Shown here piece by piece: positions 34,801-47,300 of a stretch of DNA of 64,000 nt. This DNA comes from Nageia nagi (taxonomy: Eukaryota; Pinophyta): assembly GCA_050084985.1 (NCBI GenBank), contig JBITNC010000001.1, forward strand, positions 32,612,001 to 32,676,000. Direction: 5' to 3'. Position 1 is the first letter of the stretch. Each line of letters starts with the position of its first letter. The notes below the pieces were generated by a model. That model ran no database searches. It saw only the letters and a program-made list of their open reading frames with translations, and was not told the DNA's origin. Both the position numbers and the translations under genes were made by a program.

Positions 34801-36723
34801 TGAATAGGAGCCATTGGATTTAGATTTATCATGAATTCTACATATGCATCCCTACTTAATATATTCTTTAGTTGGATCCTTTTTTTCCAATGAATTTTTT
34901 TTTGATGTAATAATGGCATATAAGATATTGTATTTGACTCATCTTGTGTAATTTTTGTAGTATGATTTGCCTATGAAATTAGTTATTATAAATATTTAAT
35001 ATCATTAAAAAAATAATTCTAACAAGTATTTACAATATCTAATAAGTATTTGTCAACAAATTTAATAAGTACATAATTTTAATTAAAAATTGAACAATTA
35101 ACATCATTATCAAACTATAATAAGTAACATAAGTTTAAGTAAAAATTTATCAACAATTCCAATAGTTAGGTTCTTCAACAAGCAACCTCCCTTAAGGATC
35201 TTCAACAAACTAGCAAATAACATAGTATAAAGTCATAATTTCATTAATAGTACTGTAATATTATTCAATTTCTACTACAGTCTCTTTTTTCTTAATTTTT
35301 TTATCCTAGTTTAATAAAAACATTTGGATCTCTTTAATTCATACATCTCTTACATGCTAGAATATATTTATTGATACTATAATGCACTATGATCTTATCA
35401 CCATAAGTAAGAGTTACAATAGAAGACACACATACAAAACTTTTCATTTATATAGTCATAAAGTCATATTTATCATATGCATATTCTACAAAAATATAAT
35501 TTGCTAGATTGCCTATGCCTTTCAAGCTATTTATATATCCTATAATATTTTCATGTATCTTTGGCTAGCCATCAATGTACAAACATTTTAAATATTTTAT
35601 TTATGATGTTGCATTTCCACACATACCATATTTATCTATACTAAATAAATATGATGTTAACATCCTCCAATCTATTATATTGTAATTGGCCCATAAAATG
35701 GTATCAATGGTTCTTTTTTAGTAAATTAACAAACTTGCATATTTGATAATATAAATAGAACCATGCCCACATTAGGCATATTAAAAGGTTTGATCATATA
35801 TGAAAGACCAAAATAAGTGAATTTTTCATAAGCTTTTAGAAACATTTTTCTAATTGGCCATGCACCATGTGCCTGGTGATCATAGGTATACTTGTATAAA
35901 TGTACATAATTTGGTGCTAAATGCAAATCACCAACACTCTCATATGGTAGCTTGATTGGCTCAAAATTTGGTAGTAAATTATGAATTCATAATTTATTTA
36001 TTATTCTTATACATTATTTTGATTTATATTCATCTAATGAATCTACATATTTTGATATTTAAATCTTAACATTCTCTTTTAGATGTTTAACACATCTAGT
36101 AGGTTCGAATAAACCAATAGGATCTTTCTTAACCATAGGAGGTAATGCTTCCTCTATATTTGGTAGACCATCAATATCATAATAATGCATTTCTACATCT
36201 TTCATTCAATGTTTTTAACAACCATTACATCTTGAATACCCATATATAATAAATGCTTTATAATAAAGTATGATATGGTCACTAAATCCTTCTATCACAT
36301 TTTCATCCATTGGTTCAATTGCTAAAAATGCACATCATGTTGGGTACAATTCTATGGCTAATTTATCTCTTCTAATTGAAGACTTAATTGAGGTTAATAA
36401 TAATTTTCATTGAGCCTAATTAAATAGAAATTCATGTTCATTAATTAACTCATGAAGATACTCATCATCCTTTGAAGATGAAGATTAGTAAAGATCCTAT
36501 AACCTTACCCATAGTATTAACTAGTTAATAAATGCATATAATTTTACCAAAGTAAAAATTTAATTGATTTTACATTTCTAATTATCTAATAAATTTTAAG
36601 TATACATTTATCAACATGGTATTAATAATCTAATTATGAAATATATATCCTCTTCTCATGAATTAATGGTGGTATAGGATCATCATCAAATGAGATGTCA
36701 TCAAGCCTTCTAGCCCTCGACAT
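34801..36723 (-). pseudogene. N-terminal part of the CACTA transposase gene
   Basis: The minus strand opens MSRARRLDDISFDDDPIPPL at 36723, a plausible start exon. Around 36300-36230 a block with CNGC resembles a much-eroded Transpos_assoc region. At 35926-35729 a well-kept frame reads HLAPNYVHLYKYTYDHQAHG, WPIRKMFLKAYEKFTYFGLS, which I do not recognise. Acidic sequence (VMNSDSENDK, ENDVDIDMNDNPHTHDGG) at 34800-34660 leads into TNP2. The 5' end lies under 100 bp from telomere-like array 1. I could not find the CACTA terminal inverted repeats at either end. Confidence 0.55.
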
Positions 36724-36814
36724 ATTAAGCACCAAGCCAATGATGATATTGATAATAATGTCACTAAACTGCTTTAACATTAAGCAATATAATTAGAAAT
36801 AATGGAATTTATGG

Positions 36815-39560
36815 TTAAAAGTTTAAGGTTTAAATGTTTAGGGTTAAAGATTAGGGTTTAGTGTTTAATTAATAATGTTTAGGGTTTAGGGGTGAGGGTC
36901 TAAAATTTAAGGTTTAGAGTATAAGGTTTAAGGATGTAGGGTTTAGGTTTTAAGGATAAGATTTAATGTTTAAGGGTTAGGGTTTAGGGTTTAGGGGTTA
37001 AGGTTTAAAGTTTAGGGTATAAGGTAAAATGTGTAAGGTTTAAGGTTTAAGGGTTAGGGTTTAGGGTTTAAGATTTAGGATTTATGGTTTAAGGTTTAAG
37101 GTTAAAGGTTAAGGTATAGGGTTTAATGTTTAGGGGTTAAATATTTAGCATTTAGGATTTAAGATTTAGGGTTTAAGGTAAAACATATTAGACTAAAGGA
37201 TGTAGGGTTTAGGGTTTAAGATTTAGGGTTTATAATTTAAAATGTAGGGTTTAGGGTTTAAAGTTTAAGATTTAAGGTTTAAGGTTAAATATTTAGGATT
37301 TAGGGTTAAACACATTGGGTTAAAGGATGTAGGGTTTATAGCTTAGGATTTAGTGCTTAGAATGTAGGGTATAGGATTTAATATTTAGGGTTTAATGTTT
37401 ATGGTTTAACATTTAGAGTTAAATGTATTAAATTAAGGGATGTAGGGTTTAGGGTTTAGGATGAAGGTTTTAGGATTTATGGTTTACAATTTAGGATGTA
37501 GGAATTAGGGTTTAGAATTTAAGGTTTAAGATTTAGGGTTTAAGGTTAAATATTTAAATTTTAGGGTCAAATATTTAATATTTAGGGTTTAGTATTTTAG
37601 ATTTAGAGTTTAGGGTTAAGTATTTAGGGTTAAAGGTTAAATGCATTAGATTAAAGGATGTAGGGTTTAATGTTTAAGATTTAGGATTTATGATTTAAGG
37701 TTTGAGGTTTAGGGTTAAATATCTATGATTTAGAATTTCAAATTTATGGTTTAAGATTTAAGGCTTAAGGTTTATGGTTAAATATTTAAGTTTAGGTTTA
37801 AATATTTAAGGTTTAGATTTAAATATTTAGGGTTTAGGATTTAGGGTATAGGGTTTAGAATTTAGGGTTTAAGGTTTAGGGTTAAATATTTAAATTTTAG
37901 TGTTAAATATTTAAGGTTTAAGGTTTAGGGTTAAATATTTAGGGTTGAAGGTTAAACACATTGGATTAATAGATTTATTATGTAGGATTTAGCATTTAGG
38001 GTTTAGGATGTGGGGTTTAGTGTTTAAGGTTTAAGGTTTAGGGTTAAATATTTAGGGTTTAAAGTTAAACACATTAGATTAAAGGATGTAAGGTTTAGGT
38101 TTCAAGGTTTACAATTTATGATGTAGGGCCTAGGTTTTAGGATTTAAGATTTAGGGTTTATGATATAGAGTTTAGGATTTAATATTTAAGGTTTAAAATG
38201 TAGGGTTTAAGTTTTAGGATTTAAGGTCTAGGGTTTAGGATTTAGGGTTTAAAGTTTAAGGTTAAATATTTAGGGTTTAGGGTTAAATGAATTAGATTAA
38301 AGGATGTAGTGTTTAAGGTTTAGGATTTAGGATTTAGGGTTTAGGATGTAGGGTTTACATTTTACAATGTAGGGTTTAGGTTTTAAGATGTAGTATTTAG
38401 GATTTAGGAGTTAGGGTTTGAGATGTAGGGTTTATGATTTAAGGTTTAAGATTTAGGATTTAAGGTTTAGGGTTTAAGCTTTAGGGTTAAATATTTAAGG
38501 TTTAAGGTTTAAGGTTAAATATTTAAGGTTTAGCATTAAATGCATTGGATTAAAAGAGTTAAGGTTTAGGTTTTAGTATTTAGGATGTAAGGTTTAAGGT
38601 TTAGGATTTACTGTTTATAGTTTTGAATATACGGTTTAGGGTTTAGGATGTGTGGTGTAAGGTTTAATATTTATGGTTAAGGGTTTAGGATTTAGGATTT
38701 AGAGTTTAATATTTAGGGTTTAGGGTTTAATATTTTAGATTTATATTTTAGGGTTTAAGATTTAGGGTCAAATATTTAAGGTTTGGGTTAAACACATTAG
38801 ATTAAAGGATGTAGGGTTTATGATTTAGGGTTTAGGATTTAGGGTTTTTGTAGTTAGAATGTAGGGTTTAGGGTTTAGGGTTTAGGATTTAATATTTATA
38901 ATTTAGAGTTTAGGGTTTAGGATGTAGTATGTAGGGTTTAGATTTTAATATTTAAGGTTTAGAATTTAAGGTCTAAAGTTTAAGGGTTAGGGTTATATAT
39001 TTAGGTTTTAGGGTAAAAAAATTATATTAAAGGATTTAGGTTTTAATATGTAAGGTTAGGGTTGAGGATGTAGGGTTTAGGGTTTAGGATGTAGGGTTTT
39101 ATAATTTAATGTTTAGGGTTTAAGATATAAGGTTTAAGGTTTAAGATGTAGGGTTTAGGTTTTAGAATTTAGGGTATAGGGTTTAAGGTTTAAGTTTTAG
39201 AATTAAATATTTAGGGTTTAAGGTTTAGGATTTAGGGTTTAGGATGTAAGGTTTAGTATTTAGGGTTTATAGTTTAGGATGTAAGGTTTAGGGTTTAATA
39301 TTTAGGGTTTATGATGTAGGGTTTAGGGTTTAGGATTTAAGGTTTAGGATTTTGGATTTAAAGTTTAGGATATAGGGTTTAGGGTTTAGGATTTATAGTT
39401 TAGGATGTAGGATTTAGGGTTTAAGATTTAGTTTTTATGGTTAAATATTTAGGGTTTAATATTTAAGGTGTAGGGTTTAGAATTTAATAGTTAGGGTTTA
39501 AGGTTAAATATTTAACATTTAGGGTTAAATATTTAAGGTTTAATATATAGGGTTTAGCAT
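36815..39560 (+). repeat. Telomere-like array 1, degenerate TTTAGGG
   Basis: About 2.75 kb made of TTTAGGG and its variants TTTAAGG, TTTAGGA, GATGTAGGG and AAATATTTAGGG, with the G-rich strand on plus. Exact runs rarely exceed two or three units. At ten places the array is punctuated by AAACACATTAGATTAAAGGA-like text leading into GATGTAGGGTTT. These lie near 37181, 37308, 37421, 37639, 37954, 38067, 38285, 38538, 38789 and 39014. It is an interstitial array, not a chromosome end, since other sequence continues on both sides. Confidence 0.9.
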
Positions 39561-39816
39561 TTGAACAACCTATCTTTCTAAATGAGAAAATATAATATTT
39601 TTTTCTACAAATTTACAAATATACATTAAATAATCTATATTCCTAATTACTTTATCATGTAATATGATGTGGTTATCTTTTTTATAACTTCACAAATTTA
39701 TTAATCTTATTAATGTGAGAAATGTGAATTTTTTTTTTAAATTTTTAATTTTTCTAGAATGTATATTAGTTAGGTGTTAAAATAAGGTAGGCTAGTAAAA
39801 CTATAAGTTGAGTTTA
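39561..39816. other. Unassigned AT-rich spacer
   Basis: Short unique AT-rich stretch between the telomere-like array and the duplicated block. No feature is seen. Confidence 0.4.
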
Positions 39817-39935
39817 CCATATCTTTCTAATGCGTCACATAATGGTATATTGGAAGTGGTCATTACAACTCTCCATCCACCATAAACAATCTATCTCTTA
39901 CCAAATTGACATGGGATCCAAGCTCAATATGGTAA
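39817..39935. repeat. 120-bp direct repeat, copy 1
   Basis: It shares CACATAATGGTATATTGGAA and several further blocks, such as ATTACAACT and CTCCAAGCT-like text, with 42730-42848 in the same direction. The two copies flank the LINE remnant and parts of the ACATTA-rich repeats. Confidence 0.75.
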
Positions 39936-40320
39936 ATAAAAGACTTTTTAGGGCTAAGTATCAGCATGGTGACTAAATGTGTCCTTATTATGCAATGGGG
40001 CATAGAGAATACTTTTGGGCATGTAGTTAATGGCTTGCCAAGAGTATCAACCCTCAATGACATAGAAAATGGACTAACTAGTCCATTGGTATCATCCATG
40101 CAACTCTCATCTCCTATATTTATAATCATTTGATAAAAAGTAACAACACTTATCATAAGGAAAGACTACCTTGGAAATCAAATCCAAGTGTAGCCTGCTC
40201 TATGGCTCAATAATTATGGTGGTGGAAACTAAAAAAAATTAAAATAAATGGTTGGTCATCATCTCCAACTCATTGATGTTCTTTTTAAATGCATCATGCA
40301 TATGCATCTAAAAAATAAAA
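39936..40320. other. Unassigned sequence
   Basis: No feature is recognised. The minus-strand frame at 39863-40156 shows no known motif. Confidence 0.4.
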
Positions 40321-40560
40321 TAACTATATTAACATTTCACAAACATTGACATAGCATTAACATCGCATTAATACTTACATAACATTAACTATATTACTAT
40401 AGCATTAAAATAACATTAACTATATTAACATAAACTTAAATTACTTAACATAACATTAACATCATATTAACTATACAAGCATGGCATTAATATATCATTA
40501 ATTTTGCATTTATACTAACATATCATTAACACTAACATAGCATGTACATTAAGCACGAGC
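40320..40560. repeat. ACATTA-rich degenerate repeat, block 1
   Basis: Irregular repeats of (AT)AACATTAAC and AGCATTAAC words. The same word family fills 42370-43200. Confidence 0.75.
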
Positions 40561-40739
40561 AAAATGTAAGAAAAGAGTGAGTGTGACATAACATAAGGGC
40601 AAGTATAGAGTAATAAAAGTGTGAGAAAAATATTCTAAAAGTGTGATAGGCTATTATTAAGCAAATTATAGCTTAGTAAAGTTGTAATCTTGCTACAATA
40701 TAGTTGAATGATATTCAAAATATGATGAACAAATTAAGA

Positions 40740-41990
40740 TTATGACCTGATCTAAAACCCCTTAAGGAATGGAAAAGCATGTTGATGTACAAAAAAATAT
40801 TCATAGAGGAAGTAATTGAGATGGTACTAGAGCCTAAATTATTTAATGATGAGGTTAGTATTTTTATTCTAAAAAGTATAATAAAGAAGGAAGAGGAAGG
40901 GCTAAAATCAACCCTTATTGATTGCTTTATGGGGGTATGACCCCCTATAGATATGATTTGAAGTTAGATGGAAGCAATATGGAGTATAAAAATATGGGTA
41001 TCCCTAGTTACTCTACCAAGAGGATTTTTGTTATTCAAATTTCAATTTGATGAAGACCTACAAAAAGTGATAGTGATGGGTTCCTAGTTTCTTGGGAAGA
41101 AAGGATTACTCATCAAGTGATGAGAGAAAAGTTTCTCTCTTGAAAGTGAGAATTCCAATCTCATTTTAACATGGGTATCAATACCTAAAATTCACCCATT
41201 TTATTGGTACCCATGTGTTAATGTTGGAATTACAAAAGAAATTAGATCCTTTATCATATTAAAAGATCAATAAGATTAAAACTTAAGTTTACAGATTTAA
41301 GATTTATGGTTAATTTAGATATTTCCAAACCCATGATGAATAAGATAAAATTAAAAATGAAGGATCGAAGAGAATGGATGCAATCAATTGTATATAAAAA
41401 TCTATCAATATAATGCAAAATTTGTAAGAGTTATGAGCATTATGCAAAGGATTTTTCAAAAAGAAGAGGAGGGATGAATAAAGGAGAGAAAAAGAAAAAA
41501 ATGAAAAAGGAGTCTCAAGATAAATAGAAAGACCACAAGTGGAAATCAATTTAGAACTAAAAAATAAAAACATTTAGAAGAATACAATTGAAATGTAGAT
41601 AAAACAAACCATGTTAGAAAAATAGTCAAATTCAAAAGAAGTGCAATAGAAGAAATCAACCACAACAAACCCATATGTAATGCTACCAATTATAAAAAGA
41701 ATAGACAAATAAGGAACAAATTATAATACAAATTTTTTAGAAGATGAGATGATAAATATGGAAGTTGTGGAAGGGAAATATGGATAAGTAATAACAATGG
41801 TGACCAAAAAAGTAAGGAATGTAGATAATAAAGCAACAACAACACAAAAATAAGAATACCAAGCTATAATCCCATCAATAGATATACTAAACTCTAAAAA
41901 AATAGCAAATATTGGATAAATAAAAGTAGGAAGACCATCCCTAGGATACACTAAAGAGAAACTCATTGAACATGATATAATGAATGGAAA
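40740..41990 (+). pseudogene. LINE ORF1 (gag-like, DUF4283 and CCHC) remnant
   Basis: On the plus strand one frame at about 40990-41220 reads VTLPRGFLLFKFQFDEDLQK, LGKKGLLIK and PFYWYPCVNVGITKEI. This is the LPRGFF.FKF....DLQ.V...GPW.LG..GLLI..W pattern of DUF4283, then a W.R.P.LP..FW-like strand. After a frame change, 41310-41460 reads VNLDISKPMMNKIKLKM, WMQSIVYKNLSI, CKICKSYEHYAKDF. That gives a CCHC knuckle with the last Cys changed to Phe. A lysine-rich tail follows. The combination is typical of ORF1 in plant L1-type LINEs, an RNA-binding protein of the retrotransposition particle. No ORF2 endonuclease or RT follows, so the copy is truncated or broken. Confidence 0.75.
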
Positions 41991-41999
41991 GTAATTAAT

Positions 42000-42370
42000 T
42001 CTACATTAAATCAATAAATCTCAACCCACCTTTGGGATAAACAAAATAATTCTTGATTAAAATATTCTAGCAATAAAGAGGTAGTTGGGTTGTATCTCAA
42101 CTATGATTCAAATGTATTATGAATACAATTTGATGATTTTCTATTAATATAACTTGTATCGTAGTTTGCATTAGGGCTACCAATAAGTTATAGCTAGGTA
42201 TCATATGAACTTATTTTATTAATAGTTTTTTTGCAAATTTTATTAGCTACCATTAGGTATAACTAGGTAGTAGTTTCCTATTTTGGAAACCATTTTGTGA
42301 TTGATTTTTTTGGGGTTCAAAAAACATTCCTCACCAATTTTGATAATACAATTTACCCTTATTATTAAAA
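42000..42370. other. Unassigned sequence after the LINE remnant
   Basis: AT-rich; no coding signal. A short inexact repeat of AGCTAGGTATCATATGA-like and AACTAGGTAGTA-like text lies at 42190-42290. Confidence 0.4.
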
Positions 42371-43200
42371 TATAGCATGTACATTACCATTAAAATGACA
42401 TGAACATAACATTAGCATTGTATTACATTAAAATTGATGTAGTATCAACATATCATTAACATTAATATAACATTAGTACTAGCATACAATTAACAAACCA
42501 TTCACATTACTTTAATCTTGTATTAACATTGTAATAAGATTAACATTACCATTAAAATAATATGAATATTGCATTGCATCAACATTGATATAGCATTATC
42601 ATACCAATAATATTAACATAGCATTAATATAACATTAACACTAATATAGCTTTAAAAAAGCATTCATATAGCTTAATTTGATATTGTATTAACATTGATA
42701 CAACATTAACATTGTTGATGTATAGCATTACCATATTTTTCCAAGTCACATAATGGTATATTGGAAGTGATAATTACAACTTTGTCTTTATTATTAACAA
42801 TCTAACCCTTGTTTAGTCAACATGAGCTCCAAGCTTGATATGATGGATATAACATTAACATAGCATTAACATTGACATTGATATATATCTTTAACAATGA
42901 CATAACATTGACATAGTTTTAACATTGATATTGACATATAGCATTAACATACCATTAAAATTAACATTGACATTAACATACCATTGATGTATATCATTAA
43001 CATTGATATAACATTAACATTGACATAACAATAACATATTTGAAACCTATAACATCAAATCCTAACCCACAAACCCTAACTTGACCCCTAACCCTAACAT
43101 TATCATAGTATTAACATTACAACCGAATTAACATTACCATTACAAAACTATAAACACAACATGAATATAACATTAACATAAGTACATTAAAATTAACAAA
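42370..43200. repeat. ACATTA-rich degenerate repeat, block 2
   Basis: About 0.8 kb of irregular (T)AACATTAACAT, GACATAACATTG and AGCATTAACAT words, interrupted at 42730-42848 by copy 2 of the 120-bp repeat. At 43040-43105 it contains CCTAACCC, AAACCCTAAC and CCCCTAACCCTAAC, telomere-type units with the C-rich strand on plus. Confidence 0.8.
42730..42848. repeat. 120-bp direct repeat, copy 2
   Basis: Diverged copy of 39817-39935, same direction, embedded in ACATTA-rich sequence. Confidence 0.75.
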
Positions 43201-44394
43201 GTATTAATGATATCATAGTATTAAGATTGCATTTTATTAATTTAATTGTATTTAATATTTAATTTTTTTATGAATCAATTTAATTTATTTATGTATTTTT
43301 TAAAATATTTAATATTTTTAAAAGTATATTTTTATGAATTTAATATAATATTTTAAAAGTATTTTTATGTATGTAATTTTTTTAAAGTATTTTTATCAAA
43401 ATACAATTTTTAATTGTTTAAGTATAATTTTTTATGTATTTTTAAAACTACTTAAATATTTTTTAAGCATTAATTTGATTATTTTTTATATTTTTTTATT
43501 TTTTTCTGACATGATACATTACTTGATGCATTTGTGTGTTGAACAATGCATTAAGCAGAACATGGAAACATAAAAAATAAAAATGACATATGCCCCACAT
43601 ACCCCACAAATCAGTTTTTCATTCAAGTTTGAGGAAAACGATAAGACAAACAAAGTTTGTCATAGGAGAGGGGTACATAACAATTAGATTAGGACTAAAT
43701 CTAACTATTTTTTGTAAGATTTAGGTCAAATTTATCAGATTCATAGCCAAGTTTAAAGGTAAGTATTTTAAATCCAATTTTTTGCTTTTAAATCATTTTT
43801 GCAATAAATATTTAGCATTTTCTATAGGAACAGGATATTTTTGCATAGATTTGATATTTGTTATGTTGAAATAAAAATATACAAAAACAAACTTAAAAAT
43901 TGATAAAAAAATTAAAACATTAAACCCTAGATAGTTCTTTTTACTAGAATTTGATGAATTAGACCTAGAAAAATGAAAACTCTAACTCTAAATAGTTATT
44001 TTTACTAAAATTTGATGAATTAAACCTAGAGTTTGAAAATAATTAGGGTTTGCAAAATTAAACAAATTTAAAATTAGATTTTCAATTATTTTACGAAATT
44101 TCTAAATAAGGCTTTCAATTTTGTTGGAAAAATTTATAAAATTTAAAAAAATTATAGAAAAATATACAAAAATACACCAAAAATTCTTATAGCTCATTTT
44201 TTTTATATTTTTTATTTTATCAAAATGATCGCATGATCTCCATTTTTATAAATTATGAGTCACTAATTAATTTATAATTTTAACTTAAAATTTAACTTAA
44301 TTTATAATATAATATACTTTTAAATTTTAATTTATAATATAATACAATTTTAAATTTTAAATTTGATTTATAATACAATTTGAAATTATTTTTT
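43201..44394. other. Very AT-rich sequence with a short tandem duplication
   Basis: Mostly A and T runs. A unit of about 65 bp with TAGTT(C/A)TTTTTACTA(G/A)AA and TTTGATGAATTA(G/A)ACCTAG is duplicated in tandem at about 43925-44035. The lone GC-richer patch (43590-43700) shows no motif I recognise. Confidence 0.5.
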
Positions 44395-47300
44395 AAGTTA
44401 AAGGTTTAGTTTTAAGGGTTAAGGTTTAAGGGTTTGGGTTAAATTTTAAAGGTTTTAATTAAGGTTAAGAGTTAAGGTTTAATTTTAATTTAATTTATAA
44501 TATAATTTTAAATTTAAATGTTAAATTTTAGATATAATTTACTATAAATTTAAATTTTAGATTTAATAGTTACAGTTATGGTTATGGTTATAATTTAAGG
44601 GTTACAGTTAGAGTTATGGTTAAGGGTAAGTGTTAAAGGTTTAAGTTAGGGGCTAAAATTTAAAGGTTAGAGGTTTGGGTTTGAGGTAAAGGATAGTGTT
44701 TGAGGTTAGTGTTTAGGTCTTAGGGTTTAAAGAATTAAAATTTTATAGGTTATGGTTAGGATTTAGGGGTTACAATTAGAGTTAAAGGTTTCAATTTGGG
44801 TTAGTGGATAATATTTAGGGGTTACATTTATTATACTTTTAAAGTTTAAATATATAATTTAAATTAAGTATTTATGTTTAAGTGTGAAATGTTAAAGTTT
44901 AAGGGTTTGGGTTAAGGTTTAAGGGTTCAAAAATATAATCTAGGTTAGAGGTTTAAGTTGAAAGGTTAAAGGTTTAAGGGTTTACATTAGGGTTAGGGGT
45001 TATAGTTTAAGGGTTAGAGATTTGGCTTAAGGTATAAGGGTTTAGGTTAGGGTTAGAATTTATGATTTAAAGGTTTATGTTAGGAGTTTAGGTTTGAGTT
45101 CAAGGTTAGAGTTTTATGGGTTTAGATTTGAGTTAAAAATTAGGGTTTAAGGGTTATGGTTAGGATTTAAGGGTAAGTGTTAGGGTTTAAGGAATATGGT
45201 TAGGATTTAAGGGTTAAAATTTAAAATTATGGTTATGATTAGAATATGGGGGTTCTAATAAGGGTTATGGTTAGGATTTAAAGGTTAAAATTTAAAATTA
45301 TGGTTATGGTTAGAATATAGGGGTTCTAATTTGGGTTATGATTAGAAGTAAGCATTAAGGGTTTAGGTTAGGGGTTATGGTTTAAGAGTTAGGGGTTTGT
45401 GTTTAAGTTTAGGGTTAAGAATTAAGATTTTAGGAGTTATATATTGTCAGGATTTAGGGGTTAGGTGTTTAGGTTAAGTTTTAAGGGTTTAGGTTAAGAT
45501 TTAATTAAGGGTTTAAGTTATGATTAGGAGTTAGGGTTTTAGTTTAACTTAAGTTAAAATTTAATTTACAATATGATTTTAAATTTTAAATTTTAACCAT
45601 ATAATTTATTATAAATTTTAAAGGTTTAGGTTTAAGAGTTAGGAGTTTGGGTTAGGGTTTAAAGGTTTAGGTTAGGGTTAGAAGTTAAGATTTTCTTTAA
45701 CTTAATTTAAAATTTAATTTAAAATTTTAAATATATAATTAATTATAAATTTAATTTTTTAATTTTAAACATATAAATTATTATCAATTTAAATTTTTTA
45801 TTTTAAACATATATTTTATTATAAATTTAAATTAAAATTTTAAAAATATAATTTAAGTTAGGAGTTTAGGTTTAAGGGTTTCGATTTGGGTTATGGTTTA
45901 AAGGTTAAGGGTTTGGGTTAGGGTTTATATTAGGATTTAAGGGTTAGATGTTTGGGTTTGAATTCAAGGTTAAGGTTTTATGGGTTTAGATTTGAGTTAA
46001 CAATTAGGGTTTAAGAGTTATAGATACAATTTAAGGGTAAAGGTTAGGGTTTAAGAAATATGGTTAGGATTTAAGGGTTATGATTAGGGTTTAAGGGTTA
46101 AAGTTTAAAATTATGGTTATGGTTAAGGTTTTGGTTAGGATTTAGGAGTTATAGTTACAATTATGGTTAGGGGTAAATATTAAAGGTTTATGTTAAAGGT
46201 TAGGGTTTAAGGGTTACGATTTTGGGTTTAAGTTTAGGGTTAAGTATTAAGATTTAAGGGGTTATATATGGTTAAGATTTAGGGGTTTGGATTAAGGTAT
46301 AAGGGTTTAGGTTATGATTTAATTAAGGACTTAGGTTACGATTAGGAGTTAGAGTTCTATTTTAACTTAAAATTTAATTTATAATATAATTTTAAATTTT
46401 AAAACATATAATTTTTTATTATCTTTAAACATATAAGTTATTATAAATTTAAATTTTTAATTTTAAATATATAATTTATTATTAATTGAAATTATAAATT
46501 TTAAAAATATAATTTACATTAGAGGTTTAGGTTTAAGGGTTATGGGTTTAAAGGTTTATGTTAGGGTTAGGAGTTAGAATTTTCTTTTAACTTAACTTAG
46601 AATTTAATTTATAATTTAATTTATAATTTTAAATTTTAAACATATAAGTTATAATAAATTCAAATTTTTAATTTTAAACATAAATTTATTATAAATTTAA
46701 ATTATTAATTTTAAAAATATAATTTAAGTTAGGGGTTTAACTTTAAGGGTTATGGATTTGGCTTATGGTTTAAGAGTTTAGGTTAGGGTTAGGGGTTATA
46801 GTTTAAGGGTTAAATATTTGGGTTAGGGTTTAAAGGTTTATGTTAGAGTTAGGAGTTACAATTTAAAGGTTTATATTAGGATTTAAGGCTTAGAAGTTTG
46901 GATTTGAGTTCAAAGTTAAGGTTTTAGGGGTTTGAATTTGAGTTAAAAAATAGGGTTTGAGAATTATAGTTAGGATTTAAGGGTAAGGGTTAAGGTTTAA
47001 GAAATATGGTTAGAAATTAAGAGTTATGGTTAGGATTTAAGGTTTAAGGTTTAAAATTATGGTTATGGTTAGGATTTAGGGGTTAAAGGTTTAGGTTAGG
47101 CGTTAGGGTTTAAGGGTCAATGATTTAGATTTAATTTTAAGGTTAAGAATTAAAATTTTAAAGCTTATATATGGTTAGGATTTAAGGGTTAAGGGTTTAG
47201 GTTAAAATTTAAAAATTTATGTTAGAGTTTAATTAAGAGTTTGAGTTGCAATTAGAAGTTAAGGTTTTATTTTAATTTAACATAAAATTTATTTTATAAT

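Noticed and set aside
36815-39560. True chromosome end
   Set aside because: Units are degenerate and non-telomeric DNA continues for 24 kb to the right and 36 kb to the left, so the array is interstitial.
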